Shown piece by piece: positions 53,576-63,324 of a stretch of DNA of 64,000 nucleotides. The position numbers were made by a program, and so were the translations under genes. The DNA is taken from NCBI RefSeq assembly GCF_020736705.1, contig NZ_CP085990.1:2356001-2420000 (forward strand), in the 5' to 3' direction. Numbering within the stretch: position 1 is the stretch's first letter; every line of letters begins with the position of its first letter. Source of the stretch: Psychrobacter sanguinis (lineage in GTDB: Bacteria > Pseudomonadota > Gammaproteobacteria > Pseudomonadales > Moraxellaceae). The notes beneath the pieces were generated by a model. That model did no database searches. It had not been told where the DNA came from and saw nothing but the letters and a program-made list of their open reading frames with translations.

Positions 53576-53902
53576 ATGAAAAAGCACAATGTCATTAGCG
53601 CAATAATTTTATTAACGGTTTCAGCATTTACTGGGGTTTCGGCAGCCAATGCACATAGCACACCTTTAACTGCTGCTATCTTAAACAACCCAGACAAACT
53701 CACTCAGTTTGCTCGCAACCTAGATCATAATGATGTCAAGCTTTCCGACGCTCAAATGCAGAGTTATGTTTATGCCAGAATGAAAACGCAAGTGCAGCAT
53801 GATGATCAATATCTGCAAGCAGAAAAGAATTTTGTGCAAAAGTATGGCAAAGACCGTGATGAGAATGCTGACGTCATATTAGACCAATACGTGCAACATT
53901 AA
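53576..53902 (+). CDS. Small periplasmic protein of the copper island
   Basis: A 108-residue protein with a signal peptide (IILLTVSAFTGVSAANA) ending near residue 24 and an AACGGAG ribosome site. The mature part is helical, with His and Met residues but no metal-binding motif I recognise. It lies directly after the tandem CusR-type boxes. Its family is not known to me; a role in periplasmic metal handling is inferred from place. Confidence 0.75.
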   Translation: MKKHNVISAIILLTVSAFTGVSAANAHSTPLTAAILNNPDKLTQFARNLDHNDVKLSDAQMQSYVYARMKTQVQHDDQYLQAEKNFVQKYGKDRDENADVILDQYVQH

Positions 53903-53919
53903 AATATGTAATGACCAAG

Positions 53920-53935
53920 ATGACAAATTTGTAAT
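53920..53935. promoter_or_regulatory. CusR-type box before the copper operon
   Basis: ATGACAAATTTGTAAT is a near-palindrome with the CusR core, followed by two further TGTCAT half-sites at 53941-53956. It precedes the gene at 54114 and probably drives the whole copper operon. Confidence 0.65.
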
Positions 53936-54113
53936 GTTGGTGTCATGTTGATGTCATTTGCAAAACGATATGATGAAAGTCAGATGGTGTTTTAATGATG
54001 TTTATCTATAGGTCTAAAGCCTGATTTAACGCCAAACGACATTCTTTTAAAAGATTCTGCTGCAACACTATTTATTAATCTGCATCAGAAATACATAACT
54101 CAAGGCGACTTAA

Positions 54114-54404
54114 ATGAAATCTCTTAAAATTTTCTTAGCGGCAACGACTGCTTTCACCATCGCGACCACTGCTATGGCTCATGATCCTAAATTGCATGCC
54201 AAAAATGATCAAATGAACTGTGAAAAAATGGGTAAACACATGCAAATGATGAAAAATATGGACCATAGCAAAATGGATATGAATGATCCGGCAATGAAGT
54301 CCATGATGGCCAACATGAGCAAGATGAAGCAGATGTATGCCAAACACTGTGTAAGCCAAGGCGATCAGTCTGATAAGGCAGATCACGCAGGCATGCAACA
54401 CTAA
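54114..54404 (+). CDS. Met/His-rich periplasmic copper-binding protein
   Basis: A 96-residue protein with a signal peptide cut after TTAMA. The mature 76 residues include many Met and His (KHMQMMKNMDHSKMDM), spaced as MxxM and MDHS, typical of Cu(I)-binding peptides such as PcoE/CopK-like sponges. Two Cys (one early, one near the end) may cap it. It starts the main rightward copper operon. Confidence 0.8.
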   Translation: MKSLKIFLAATTAFTIATTAMAHDPKLHAKNDQMNCEKMGKHMQMMKNMDHSKMDMNDPAMKSMMANMSKMKQMYAKHCVSQGDQSDKADHAGMQH

Positions 54405-54442
54405 TTAATCACCGAGCAAATACTTGCAATGAGAGGCAGTAA

Positions 54443-55009
54443 ATGAAGTTTTTGCTAGGAATAGTGAGTAGTTTATTGCTGTTAGCAGTGGGCATGGCGG
54501 TCATCGTATTTAATGGCCGCATCAATATAGGCGCAGATCATGAGCACAGTCCGCTGGTGTATGGTTTGTTAGAAAAAGCACGTATCAGCTCTATTGAACA
54601 TGCTAGCCGTGATATTGACGTACCAAAGCTGGATGAAGCAGCAAGCATTAGTGCAGGCGGTGCCGACTATAAAGATATGTGTGCCAGCTGTCATTTATCA
54701 CCGGGTGTCGAGCAAACGGATTTGAGCACGGGTTTATATCCAAGGCCGCCTAATTTTACAGATGCTAATGTTGTTAGCCGTTTTGCTACTGATGCAGGCG
54801 CGAAGCAAGGCTTTTGGGCTATTAAGCATGGCATTATGGCCTCGGGCATGCCAGCATGGGGTGCGTCACATGATGACAAGCGAATTTGGGATATGGTTGC
54901 TTTTATTAGAGAACTGCCAGAGCTTGATAGCAATCAATACGCCATCCTGACCACTCGATTTGATGATGTGGTGATGAGGGATGCTTTTGACAGTGAGACA
55001 GCTCAGTAA
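54443..55009 (+). CDS. Membrane-anchored cytochrome c
   Basis: A 188-residue protein with one N-terminal anchor (residues 5-25) and a haem c motif CASCH near residue 77; Met in IMASGMPAWG is the likely sixth ligand. Periplasmic. It lies 38 bases after the Met/His-rich gene. It could pass electrons from the multicopper oxidase system or oxidise Cu(I). Confidence 0.85.
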   Translation: MKFLLGIVSSLLLLAVGMAVIVFNGRINIGADHEHSPLVYGLLEKARISSIEHASRDIDVPKLDEAASISAGGADYKDMCASCHLSPGVEQTDLSTGLYPRPPNFTDANVVSRFATDAGAKQGFWAIKHGIMASGMPAWGASHDDKRIWDMVAFIRELPELDSNQYAILTTRFDDVVMRDAFDSETAQ

Positions 55010-55179
55010 TATTTGTCAGTGCTGTTCATCGTCGTGCTGAATGAGTATCTATACAGTGATAGACAGCAATATATTTATAGAAAGCAATCGTTAGTAGGCA
55101 TTATCCTTTAATGATAATGCCTATTTTTACTAGCAAGTTTTACTATCAAGGCAATTTTTAAAATCAATAAGGTAATGGT

Positions 55180-55845
55180 ATGAAACTAAAAGGTCATTTT
55201 TCTTCAGATTTGGATAAGGGCTTAAGCCATAAAACCACTCGTTGCTGTCGCAAACGGGTTTTTGGCAGTTCTGTGCTATTTGCTATTGTGGCTACCTTGT
55301 CGGCGTGTAGCTCGCCCAGCCAAACGGAAACTCAGCCTAGGGTTGAGTCTGCTGCCAACGCACAGACACCAGAAGCAGAAGTTGCACCGTCTCAAGCAAA
55401 CACGTCATTTACGCAAACCAATCAGCACAGTACTCCGCTATTACAGGGCGTGTCGGCGAGTGTTTATAAAGATGCCAACTGTGGCTGTTGTACCGAGTGG
55501 ATTAGCTATGCGAATAAAGCTGGCTTGCAGTCTACCTATCAGCATCCAGAAGCCTTATCGGTCGTAAAAGACAGATATGCGGTGCCACAACAAATGCGCT
55601 CATGTCACACCACAGTGACCAATGACGGCTATGTGTTTGAGGGTCATATTCCCGCCAAATTTATGGCACAGTTTTTAGAAAATCCACCAAGTAAAGCCAT
55701 TGGATTGGCCGTACCGAGTATGCCGGTTGGTAGTCCTGGTATGGAATATAAGGGCAAGTTTATGCCATACAAAATCTTTCAATTAAACAAAGATGGCTCA
55801 TATGAAGAATTTGCGGCAGTTGATACACCTCAACAGCAATTGTAA
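55180..55845 (+). CDS. DUF411 metal-binding lipoprotein
   Basis: A 221-residue protein with a lipoprotein signal (ATLSAC near residue 44) after an unusual 30-residue basic N-terminus. The DUF411 domain has YKDANCGCCTEWISYA (a CGCC site) and a later VPQQMRSCHT, and is found in copper and other metal loci. It is likely a periplasmic copper carrier or reductase-type partner. Confidence 0.85.
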   Translation: MKLKGHFSSDLDKGLSHKTTRCCRKRVFGSSVLFAIVATLSACSSPSQTETQPRVESAANAQTPEAEVAPSQANTSFTQTNQHSTPLLQGVSASVYKDANCGCCTEWISYANKAGLQSTYQHPEALSVVKDRYAVPQQMRSCHTTVTNDGYVFEGHIPAKFMAQFLENPPSKAIGLAVPSMPVGSPGMEYKGKFMPYKIFQLNKDGSYEEFAAVDTPQQQL

Positions 55846-55931
55846 ATCAAAAAGTACAACGAAAATGGCCATTAAAAAGCATCACATAAAGAAAAGATGC
55901 ATTAAACCACCTTTTTGAATTAGGTTTTCTC

Positions 55932-57605
55932 ATGAATAACATTAACAACCTCAACCGACGTAAGTTTCTCTCTGGTGCAGGAATCGTCGCAGGCTCAGCA
56001 ATGATTGCACCTGCGTGGGCAGGCGCTGAGTTTAAAAGTGACTATAATCCAGCTGCTAAGGAAACGCAGATACTAACTGGCAATGAATTTGACTTGTATG
56101 TCAGAAAAATGCCGGTAGTTATTAATGGGCGAAACACGACGGCAACGTTGATTAATGATTCCCTACCTGCGCCCACTTTGAAGATGAAAGAGGGCGAGAC
56201 GGTCACGATTCGTGTGCACAACGAGATGGAAGAAACCACTTCGATTCATTGGCATGGTCTGATTGTGCCTTATGAAATGGATGGCGTCCCCGGCATTAGT
56301 TTTGATGGTATCCCGCCTAAAAGCACCTTTACTTATACCTTTAAATTGCAACAATCCGGCACCTATTGGTATCACTCACATTCAGGCTTCCAGGAGCAAA
56401 CTGGCATGTTTGGGGCGATTGTGATTGAGCCTAAAGGCCGTGAGCGTCACCCTGTGGCAGAAGACCATGTGGTGGTGTTAAGCGATTGGACCTATAAAAA
56501 TCCGCACACCTTGTTAAAGCTATTAAAGCAGCGTGCGGACTTTGATAACTATCATCTGCCAGATTTCAAAAAGCTGTTGGCAGACATTGCCCAAACCGAT
56601 TTAAAAACGGCGATGGACAAGCGCAAGATGTGGAATCAGATGCGCATGATGCCGACAGACTTTAGTGATTTGACCGGCGAAAACACTTTCACCTATTTAA
56701 TAAATGGTAGAGCCTCTGATGATGCTTGGTATAAAAAGATCAAAGCAGGTCAGGCGATAAAACTAAGGTTTATTAATGCGTCTGCACAGACTATTTTTGA
56801 TGTGCGCATTCCGGGTCTGAAAATGACCGTGGTTGCCACCGATGGTATTGATGTCGATCCAGTGTCTATTGATGATTTTCGTATCGGGGTGGCTGAAACC
56901 TTTGATCTGATTGTCACACCAACTCAAGAAGCACATACCATTTTTGCCCAAAATGTGGATCGCACCGGTTATGTGACCGCAACACTGGCGACCAAAGACA
57001 ATGTCCGTGCCGCTGTTCCTGCGATGGACGGCGTTGAATGGCTAACCATGGCAGACATGATGGGGGATATGGAAAATGGTTTTCATGCCAAACACGCTCG
57101 CACCGAATATGACTTTAAAACGGACATGCGTGTCGATATGCCGCGTGCTAATTTAGATGATCCAGGTATTAATTTGCGTAATATTAAGCGCGATGTCCTG
57201 ACGTATGATCGTTTGAGCAGCGTTGATGAGCATATCTTTGCTGAACAGCGTGCGCCGACCCGTGAAATTGAGCTGCATTTGACTGGTAATATGGAGCGTT
57301 ATATTTGGGCATTTGATGGGGTTAAGTTTGCCGATGCTAAACCGGTAAATATCAAGCCGGGCGAGCGTGTTCGAATCACCCTGGTGAACGACACCATGAT
57401 GATGCACCCGATGCATTTGCATGGCATGTGGAGTGATATGAGAACGGCTACCGGTGAATTTCAGGTACGAAAACACACCATGTTGGTTCATCCGGCGCAA
57501 AAGATTAGTTTCGATGTCACAGGTGAAGCAGGCCGATGGGCATGGCATTGTCATTTGCTGTATCACATGGAAGCTGGCATGTTCCGTGAAGTTGCCGTTA
57601 TCTAA
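55932..57605 (+). CDS. copA: Multicopper oxidase CopA
   Basis: A 557-residue protein with a Tat signal (RRKFLSGAG near residue 9). Copper ligands in HWHGL, WYHSHSGFQEQ, HPMHLHGM and HCHLLYHMEAGM give the type 1 and trinuclear sites. It oxidises toxic Cu(I) in the periplasm. A Met-rich stretch (MADMMGDMENGFHAKHA) marks PcoA/CopA-type enzymes. It is followed by copB, the standard pair. Confidence 0.95.
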   Translation: MNNINNLNRRKFLSGAGIVAGSAMIAPAWAGAEFKSDYNPAAKETQILTGNEFDLYVRKMPVVINGRNTTATLINDSLPAPTLKMKEGETVTIRVHNEMEETTSIHWHGLIVPYEMDGVPGISFDGIPPKSTFTYTFKLQQSGTYWYHSHSGFQEQTGMFGAIVIEPKGRERHPVAEDHVVVLSDWTYKNPHTLLKLLKQRADFDNYHLPDFKKLLADIAQTDLKTAMDKRKMWNQMRMMPTDFSDLTGENTFTYLINGRASDDAWYKKIKAGQAIKLRFINASAQTIFDVRIPGLKMTVVATDGIDVDPVSIDDFRIGVAETFDLIVTPTQEAHTIFAQNVDRTGYVTATLATKDNVRAAVPAMDGVEWLTMADMMGDMENGFHAKHARTEYDFKTDMRVDMPRANLDDPGINLRNIKRDVLTYDRLSSVDEHIFAEQRAPTREIELHLTGNMERYIWAFDGVKFADAKPVNIKPGERVRITLVNDTMMMHPMHLHGMWSDMRTATGEFQVRKHTMLVHPAQKISFDVTGEAGRWAWHCHLLYHMEAGMFREVAVI

Positions 57606-57641
57606 TTCACATTAACCTGCAGGTTTGCAAAAGGTAAGACA

Positions 57642-58622
57642 ATGAAAACACACAACACAGGTTACCACTATCTAGGATTGGTCTCCCTGTTATATTTAGC
57701 GCCCTCACTGGCGATTGCGGCGGAGCCAATGGCGACAATGAGCCATGCTGATATGGAACACAGCTCGATGGATATGTCTGGCATGGACCATAGTTCAATG
57801 GATATGTCGGATATGGACGATAGCTCAATGGATATGTCAGATATGGACCATGGCTCGATGGATATGTCAGGTATGGACCACAGTTCAATGGATATGTCGA
57901 GTATGCAAGGTGGCAAAGCACCTACGGATGCGCGCAGCTCTGACTATTCAAATGGAATCGGCTATGGCAAATTCGGCCAACCCATGATGATGGGAGACAT
58001 GCCAATGTGGGGCGTGTCTGTTTCTGACTTGGGGTATGACTTTGATGAAGACATGGTTAACTTTGAAGCTGATGCTTGGTATGGTAGTGATGAGAAGCGT
58101 CTAGTAATAAAGACTGAGGGCAGGGTCGATACAGAAGGCGACAATGATATTGACAGCCTAACGTCACTGTCTTATTGGCAACCGACCAGCACTTTTTGGA
58201 ACACCCATGTCGGTGTGGCCTATGATACAGTGATGGATGACGCCGCGCTTATGCTGGGTATTGAGGGTACGGCACCATATTTTATCGAAACCACTGCCAA
58301 TAGTTATTGGTACTCGAATGGGCAGGTCAGATTAAATGCCGGTGCGGAGTATGAGTGGCGTTTGAGTCAGCACTGGGTGGTTATCCCTGAAGCAGAAATA
58401 ACGGCTTTTGTTAAGGACGATGATAAACAGCATATTGTTAGAGGGTTTAACGAATTAGAAGCTAAAGTACGGCTCACTTATGAAACTCTAAATCGCCAAG
58501 TGGCCCCTTATGTTGGTGTCAGTTATGAAACCGCACTGGGCGCAAACCGTGGCCAACATAGAGCACATGGAAAATCAGTAGACTCAAGCAGTGTGATAGC
58601 AGGGTTAAGTTTCTGGTTCTAA
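57642..58622 (+). CDS. copB: Outer-membrane copper-resistance protein CopB
   Basis: A 326-residue protein: signal peptide, then a Met-rich stretch with five repeats of the MDMSGMDHSS kind (residues 35-92), then a C-terminal beta-barrel half ending SVIAGLSFWF, whose last Phe fits outer-membrane insertion. It is the CopB/PcoB partner of CopA. Repeat DNA is also a source of length changes. Confidence 0.9.
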   Translation: MKTHNTGYHYLGLVSLLYLAPSLAIAAEPMATMSHADMEHSSMDMSGMDHSSMDMSDMDDSSMDMSDMDHGSMDMSGMDHSSMDMSSMQGGKAPTDARSSDYSNGIGYGKFGQPMMMGDMPMWGVSVSDLGYDFDEDMVNFEADAWYGSDEKRLVIKTEGRVDTEGDNDIDSLTSLSYWQPTSTFWNTHVGVAYDTVMDDAALMLGIEGTAPYFIETTANSYWYSNGQVRLNAGAEYEWRLSQHWVVIPEAEITAFVKDDDKQHIVRGFNELEAKVRLTYETLNRQVAPYVGVSYETALGANRGQHRAHGKSVDSSSVIAGLSFWF

Positions 58623-58644
58623 TATCTATTAATAGGAGACGACA

Positions 58645-59133
58645 ATGGAACACGCAAAACAGCACAATGAGCAGCATTCAGATTCTGGCATGAACCCCTA
58701 TTTAAAGTTCACTCTGATGATTGTCACCTCAACATTAGTGATGTATGTGATGATGTACTTCAATACTTATGCTTGGGATCACGTCTATTTTAGTGAAACC
58801 CGAGCTTATATGGCATTATATATGGGGGCGGGTATGGCGGTATTAATGCTCGCCTTTATGGGCAACATGTATAAAAAGACTAAGCTGAATCTGGCCATAT
58901 ATGGAATTAGTGTGCTGTTATTTGCAGTGGGGATTTGGGGTGTACGCTCTCAGCAAACCGTGGATCAGGTTGACTGGATGCAGGCGATGATTCCACATCA
59001 CTCCATTGCTATTTTGACCAGCTCGCGTGCCAATATTGAAGATCCAAGAGTGCAAAAGCTGGCAGATGATATTATCAGCGCTCAAGAGAGTGAAATTAAA
59101 GAAATGCAAACGCTGATTGAGGAATTAAAATAA
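58645..59133 (+). CDS. DUF305-domain membrane protein
   Basis: A 162-residue protein with three hydrophobic segments (residues 20-42, 52-72 and 77-98) and a C-terminal DUF305-like domain carrying MIPHHSIAILTS and the later IISAQESEIKEM helix. The MxPHH site is the family's metal-binding element. GAGACG precedes the ATG. It belongs to the copper operon. Confidence 0.85.
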   Translation: MEHAKQHNEQHSDSGMNPYLKFTLMIVTSTLVMYVMMYFNTYAWDHVYFSETRAYMALYMGAGMAVLMLAFMGNMYKKTKLNLAIYGISVLLFAVGIWGVRSQQTVDQVDWMQAMIPHHSIAILTSSRANIEDPRVQKLADDIISAQESEIKEMQTLIEELK

Positions 59134-59266
59134 TAGGCTATATAGTATTAAGACAGACGACTAGCTTAACTATTATTTCAATAAAGATTAGTCCCCATTT
59201 ACAGCTGATACGCCTTTTCTATAGAGCTATGCTTTAGTTTCTGATGCCACAATTAGGAGATTTTCC

Positions 59267-61696
59267 ATGAATCACAATCATTCCGATAATAATCATGAGA
59301 GCAATAAATACAATAGAGTGCCGGACAATTACAAGGGCACGGTTTATGTATGTCCGATGCACACTGAAGTTAGGGAGGTTGAAGACAATGGTTGTCCTAT
59401 ATGTGGCATGCACCTAAAACCTGAGCATGAGGTTAAGGCAGAAGGTGATACGCAGGCACATGGCCATAATCATGACTCGCATCACGGCTCAAGTCACAGC
59501 ATTGATACGCCAAGCAGTAGTGAGATTGAAAACAGTAAATACAATCTCGTTCCAGATGATTATGAAGGCACCGTCTATACCTGCCCAATGCATCCACAAG
59601 TACGAGATGTCAAAAACAGTGGCTGTCCGATATGTGGTATGGCATTAGAGCCTGAAACTGTCTCGCTAGAGGAAGAAGACACCACTGAACTCGATGACAT
59701 GACCAGACGCTTTTGGGTTTGTACTGTACTCACCGTTCCGCTGTTTATTATCGCCATGAGTGAAATGGTTGGTATCAATCTAAATAGCATTTTGGCAGAT
59801 TATGGTATCTCTAATAAAGGGCTTAATATCATTCAATTAGTTCTTGCCACACCTGTTGTGGTGTGGGGCGCTAAACCTTTCTTTATAAGAGGCTGGCAGT
59901 CGATTAAGACCATGAACCTCAATATGTTCACCTTAATTGCCATTGGTACAGGTGCAGCCTATCTGTTTAGTATTGTTGCGACTTTCTTTCCTGATATCTT
60001 TCCGCCAAGCTTTAAGGATCACTCAGGTCAGGTAGGTGTTTATTTTGAAGCAGCAGCAGTGATTACCACGTTGGTGTTGTTAGGGCAGGTCTTGGAATTA
60101 CGAGCACGTAGTCAAACATCTGGGGCTATACGTTCATTGCTAGAGCTTGCGCCACCAACTGCCAGACGTGTCGATGAACAAGGTCAAGAAGTTGAGGTCT
60201 CACTTGAAGAGGTCAAGACAGGCGACAAACTACGCATTAGACCCGGTGAAAAAGTACCTGTTGATGGATTGGTCATTAACGGTGAGAGTCGTATTGATGA
60301 ATCCATGGTCACCGGTGAGCCAATGCCTGTCTCAAAATCAGTTAATGACAGTGTAACTGGTGGTACGGTAAACGGTACAGGCACATTGCTAATTGAAGCG
60401 ATAAAGGTTGGTCAGGATACCGTGTTATCCAAGATTGTACAAATGGTTAGTGAGGCTCAGCGCAGTCAGGCACCAATTCAAAGACAAGTCGATAAAGTAT
60501 CGAGTTGGTTTGTGCCAGCGGTGATTGTCTCTGCGGTTATTACCTTTATAGTATGGGCAATATTTGGTCCAGAGCCAGCGCTGGCTTATGCTCTTGTTAA
60601 TGCCATTGCGGTGCTTATCATTGCCTGTCCTTGTGCATTGGGTTTGGCCACACCCATGTCTATCATGGTGGGTACCGGCAAAGGCGCTCAACATGGGGTG
60701 CTAATCAAAAATGCTGAAGTATTAGAGCGCATGGAAAAGGTTGATACCATTGTTGTCGACAAAACAGGCACATTGACTGAAGGTAAGCCTAAATTGACTT
60801 CTATTGATGTCAGCTCAGGTTGGCAAGAAGATGACATTCTGGCTTTGGTTGCCGCTGTCGAAGCGTCGAGTGAGCACCCACTTGCTACTGCTATTGTTGA
60901 GGCCGCCAAAGAGCGTGATCTGAATCTACCTACTGCAACAAACTTTGACTCTATTACCGGAGAAGGGGTGAAAGCGAGCGTAAATAATCATGACGTTGCG
61001 ATTGGTAATGACAAACTGATGAAACACTTGAATAGCTATGATTCGGCGTTATCCGATCAAGCTGACAAGCGCCGTAGCGATGGTGAAACGGTGATGTTTG
61101 TGGCCATTGATAATAAGCCTGCTGGCTTGATTTCTGTTTCTGATCCTATCAAAACCAGCACCAAAGACGCCATTGATTTTCTGCATAGCGAGAACCTCAA
61201 AGTTATTATGCTTACCGGTGATAATGAGGTTACCGCACAAGCCGTTGCTAAAAAACTTGGAATTGATGAGGTGTATGCGGATGTATCACCTGAAGATAAA
61301 AAACGCATTGTACAACAGCTTGAAAGTAATGGACTCACTGTCGCAATGGCTGGTGATGGTATTAATGATGCGCCAGCATTAGCACAAGCCACGGTTGGTA
61401 TTGCGATGGGTACTGGCACAGATGTCGCTATGGAAAGTGCAGGCATTACTTTAATCAAAGGAGATTTAATGGGTATTGCCAAAGCGCATAAATTAAGTGA
61501 AGCGACCATGCAGAATATCAGACAAAATCTATTTTTCGCATTCGTCTACAATTCATTAGGTATTCCAGTTGCTGCCGGCTTACTTTATCCCTTCTTTGGT
61601 GTACTACTCAGTCCTATGATAGCAGCAGCTGCAATGAGTCTATCGTCGGTCTCTGTAATTGGTAATGCGCTAAGGTTGCGGGGTTTAAATTTATAG
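59267..61696 (+). CDS. Copper-exporting P1B-type ATPase
   Basis: An 809-residue pump. The N-terminus has two HMBD-type modules, each with CPMH...CPICGM (about residues 30-50 and 105-125), joined by a His-rich linker, in place of CXXC HMA domains. Transmembrane ion site CPC at 454-456 ([11 protein letters not shown]), phosphorylated D498 in [14 protein letters not shown] in the A domain and [10 protein letters not shown] in the hinge. It moves Cu(I) out of the cytoplasm. It has its own leader of 130 bases. Confidence 0.95.
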   Translation: MNHNHSDNNHESNKYNRVPDNYKGTVYVCPMHTEVREVEDNGCPICGMHLKPEHEVKAEGDTQAHGHNHDSHHGSSHSIDTPSSSEIENSKYNLVPDDYEGTVYTCPMHPQVRDVKNSGCPICGMALEPETVSLEEEDTTELDDMTRRFWVCTVLTVPLFIIAMSEMVGINLNSILADYGISNKGLNIIQLVLATPVVVWGAKPFFIRGWQSIKTMNLNMFTLIAIGTGAAYLFSIVATFFPDIFPPSFKDHSGQVGVYFEAAAVITTLVLLGQVLELRARSQTSGAIRSLLELAPPTARRVDEQGQEVEVSLEEVKTGDKLRIRPGEKVPVDGLVINGESRIDESMVTGEPMPVSKSVNDSVTGGTVNGTGTLLIEAIKVGQDTVLSKIVQMVSEAQRSQAPIQRQVDKVSSWFVPAVIVSAVITFIVWAIFGPEPALAYALVNAIAVLIIACPCALGLATPMSIMVGTGKGAQHGVLIKNAEVLERMEKVDTIVVDKTGTLTEGKPKLTSIDVSSGWQEDDILALVAAVEASSEHPLATAIVEAAKERDLNLPTATNFDSITGEGVKASVNNHDVAIGNDKLMKHLNSYDSALSDQADKRRSDGETVMFVAIDNKPAGLISVSDPIKTSTKDAIDFLHSENLKVIMLTGDNEVTAQAVAKKLGIDEVYADVSPEDKKRIVQQLESNGLTVAMAGDGINDAPALAQATVGIAMGTGTDVAMESAGITLIKGDLMGIAKAHKLSEATMQNIRQNLFFAFVYNSLGIPVAAGLLYPFFGVLLSPMIAAAAMSLSSVSVIGNALRLRGLNL

Positions 61697-61893
61697 TTGA
61701 GTTTGATTGTGCTCGTTTTAAATTCGCTAATTTTTTTTACGATACCTTCTTATTCAATTATTCAGCTGTAGTCACAAAATGGTCACCGTAGATTAGCTTA
61801 ATTATAAACAATGATTAATTAATAATAGCTCTTTAAACCTTGCTAAAGCGAAGGCTTACTAAATTAAAAGTGAGGAGGTCTTATCTTAAGCCC
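61697..61893. other. Intergenic stretch between ATPase and IS630
   Basis: About 195 AT-rich bases without a gene; no clear terminator stem was found after the ATPase stop, only a run of Ts at 61731-61738. Confidence 0.4.
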
Positions 61894-61934
61894 TAGTATA
61901 GTCAAAGAACGAATAAAGTGGTACACTAAAACTT

Positions 61935-62246
61935 ATGGCATATTCAAAAGACTACCGACAAATGATTCTTAGCAAACTTGACGAAGGCTACAGCTTTCGA
62001 GAGTTAGCCGAAGAGTATCAAATTAGCCCAACCAGTATACAAAACTGGAAGAAACGGCTTGAGCGCAAACAATGCAAACGAATCCCCAGTAAGATAGACA
62101 ACGATGCTCTTATAGCAGATGTCAAAGCCTATCCTGATGACTATCATTATGAACGAGCAAGGCGATTTAACTGTAGCGACAGAGGCATAGGAAAAGCTCT
62201 CAAGCGTCTCGGCATTACTCAAAAAAAAGACACTAAATCACCCTAA
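61935..62246 (+). CDS. IS630 transposase, N-terminal frame
   Basis: A 103-residue protein with two helix-turn-helix segments (SFRELAEEYQISPTSIQNWK). It runs to a stop 18 bases after an A8 tract at 62221-62228. The catalytic half continues in another frame. Confidence 0.85.
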   Translation: MAYSKDYRQMILSKLDEGYSFRELAEEYQISPTSIQNWKKRLERKQCKRIPSKIDNDALIADVKAYPDDYHYERARRFNCSDRGIGKALKRLGITQKKDTKSP

Positions 62247-62772
62247 AGCAGATGACGATCTAAGGCGTCTGTTTCTTGAACAACTGTCTGAGTTTAAAGA
62301 AAGCGATAGAGCTATTATTTATTTAGACGAAAGTGGTTTTAAGTCTCATGAGAACCGACCACACGGCTATTCCTATAAAGGCAAACCGTGCTTTGGCAGT
62401 TATAACTGGCAACTAAAGAATCAAACCAATGCTATCGGTGCTATTCACAATAATCAACTATTCGCTATTGGCCTTTATGAGTGTAATGTCAATGCCGACG
62501 TCTTCTATAGCTGGGTGACACAATTGCTACTGCCAAACCTCCCTAAGAACAGCGTTGTTGTTATGGACAACGCCACCTTTCATAAAAGACTTGATATTCA
62601 AGAGCTTATTAATGATGCAGGACACTGTATTTTATGGCTACCACCTTATAGCCCAGATTTAAATCCCATCGAAAAAGCCTGGGCTTGGATCAAGCGTAAA
62701 CGTAAAGACTGGCGTCTGCAGTGTATCGATACTTTGTTCTTTTATTTTCTTTGGCTTTGTAACAGTTTATAA
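62224..62772 (+). CDS. IS630 transposase, DDE catalytic frame
   Basis: The frame is open from the A8 tract. D in YLDESGFKSH, D in VVMDNATFH and E in DLNPIEKAWAW make the IS630 DDE triad with the usual PYSPDLNPIE. To join the N-terminal frame the ribosome or polymerase must gain +1 (or lose 2) at the A tract; a seven-A run would be in frame. So either programmed slippage or a one-base insertion. Confidence 0.85.
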   Translation, partial: KKTLNHPKADDDLRRLFLEQLSEFKESDRAIIYLDESGFKSHENRPHGYSYKGKPCFGSYNWQLKNQTNAIGAIHNNQLFAIGLYECNVNADVFYSWVTQLLLPNLPKNSVVVMDNATFHKRLDIQELINDAGHCILWLPPYSPDLNPIEKAWAWIKRKRKDWRLQCIDTLFFYFLWLCNSL

Positions 62773-62853
62773 GTTCTTTCACTATAGTGTAACGAAACTA
62801 TATAAATCAGGGGATGAGAAGAGGTAAGTATGAAACCAATAAACACAAAAAAA

Positions 62854-62877
62854 CCTCAAGTAAATTAATGCTTGAGG
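62854..62877 (-). terminator. Terminator of the tRNA operon
   Basis: CCTCAAG (62854-62860) and CTTGAGG (62871-62877); on the minus strand seven Ts follow. It lies 47 bases after the tRNA-Asp 3' end. Confidence 0.85.
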
Positions 62878-62923
62878 CTGAAACTGTGCGCTTAATGATA
62901 TAAGCAAACTAAGTTTTAAAATA

Positions 62924-63000
62924 TGGCGCAGCGGACGGGACTCGAACCCGCGACCCCCGGCGTGACAGGCCGGTATTCTAACCAACTGAACTACCGCTGC
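62924..63000 (-). tRNA. tRNA-Asp (GTC)
   Basis: 77 bases with encoded CCA. Acceptor GCAGCGG pairs with CCGCTGC; anticodon loop CTGTCAC gives GUC; the T arm is GCGGG TTCGAGT CCCGT-like. It is co-transcribed with tRNA-Val just upstream (minus strand). Confidence 0.95.
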
Positions 63001-63040
63001 TTAGGTCGCTTTAGAATATTTAACCACTCTCTAAAATGAG

Positions 63041-63116
63041 TGGTGGGTGATGACGGATTCGAACCGCCGACATTCTGCGTGTAAGGCAGACGCTCTACCA
63101 ACTGAGCTAATCACCC
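63041..63116 (-). tRNA. tRNA-Val (TAC)
   Basis: 76 bases with encoded CCA. Acceptor GGGTGAT pairs with ATCACCC; anticodon loop CTTACAC gives UAC. It is 40 bases upstream of tRNA-Asp in the same transcript. Confidence 0.95.
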
Positions 63117-63276
63117 TTAGCTATTCAGAACAGTTATATATATCGTCTGAATGTAGGAGCGTATTATATACATTAATTTTATTCTGTCAAATTTATTTTC
63201 GAATTATTTATTCAGAAATGAAAGATTTTGTTATTTTACATCGGATTAAAAGCTTTCCAAACAAATTGAAAAACGA

Positions 63277-63303
63277 TTGAAGCTAGTTTATTACCAGCTT
63301 CAA
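63277..63303 (-). terminator. Hairpin after the WG-repeat gene
   Basis: TTGAAGCT (63277-63284) pairs with AGCTTCAA (63296-63303); on the minus strand a T-rich run (GTTTTTC) follows. A wide loop makes it moderate. Confidence 0.55.
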
Positions 63304-63324
63304 GCACAAGGTGCCTATAAGAAA

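Larger units (their letters stand above)
61894..62792 (+). mobile_element. IS630-family insertion sequence
   Basis: About 0.9 kb with terminal repeats sharing TATAGT, one base, then AAAGAAC: left near 61894-61910, right near 62773-62792 on the other strand. TA dinucleotides at both outer ends fit the IS630 target. Two frames encode the transposase, broken at an A8 run. Confidence 0.8.

Noticed and set aside
57607..57987. Extra frames over the copB Met-rich repeats
   Set aside because: They result from the repeat codons of copB and have no ribosome sites.
58198..58240. GGAACACCCA in copB as a promoter copy
   Set aside because: It is inside a copper gene outside the prophage, and no start codon or -10 stands at the right distance.
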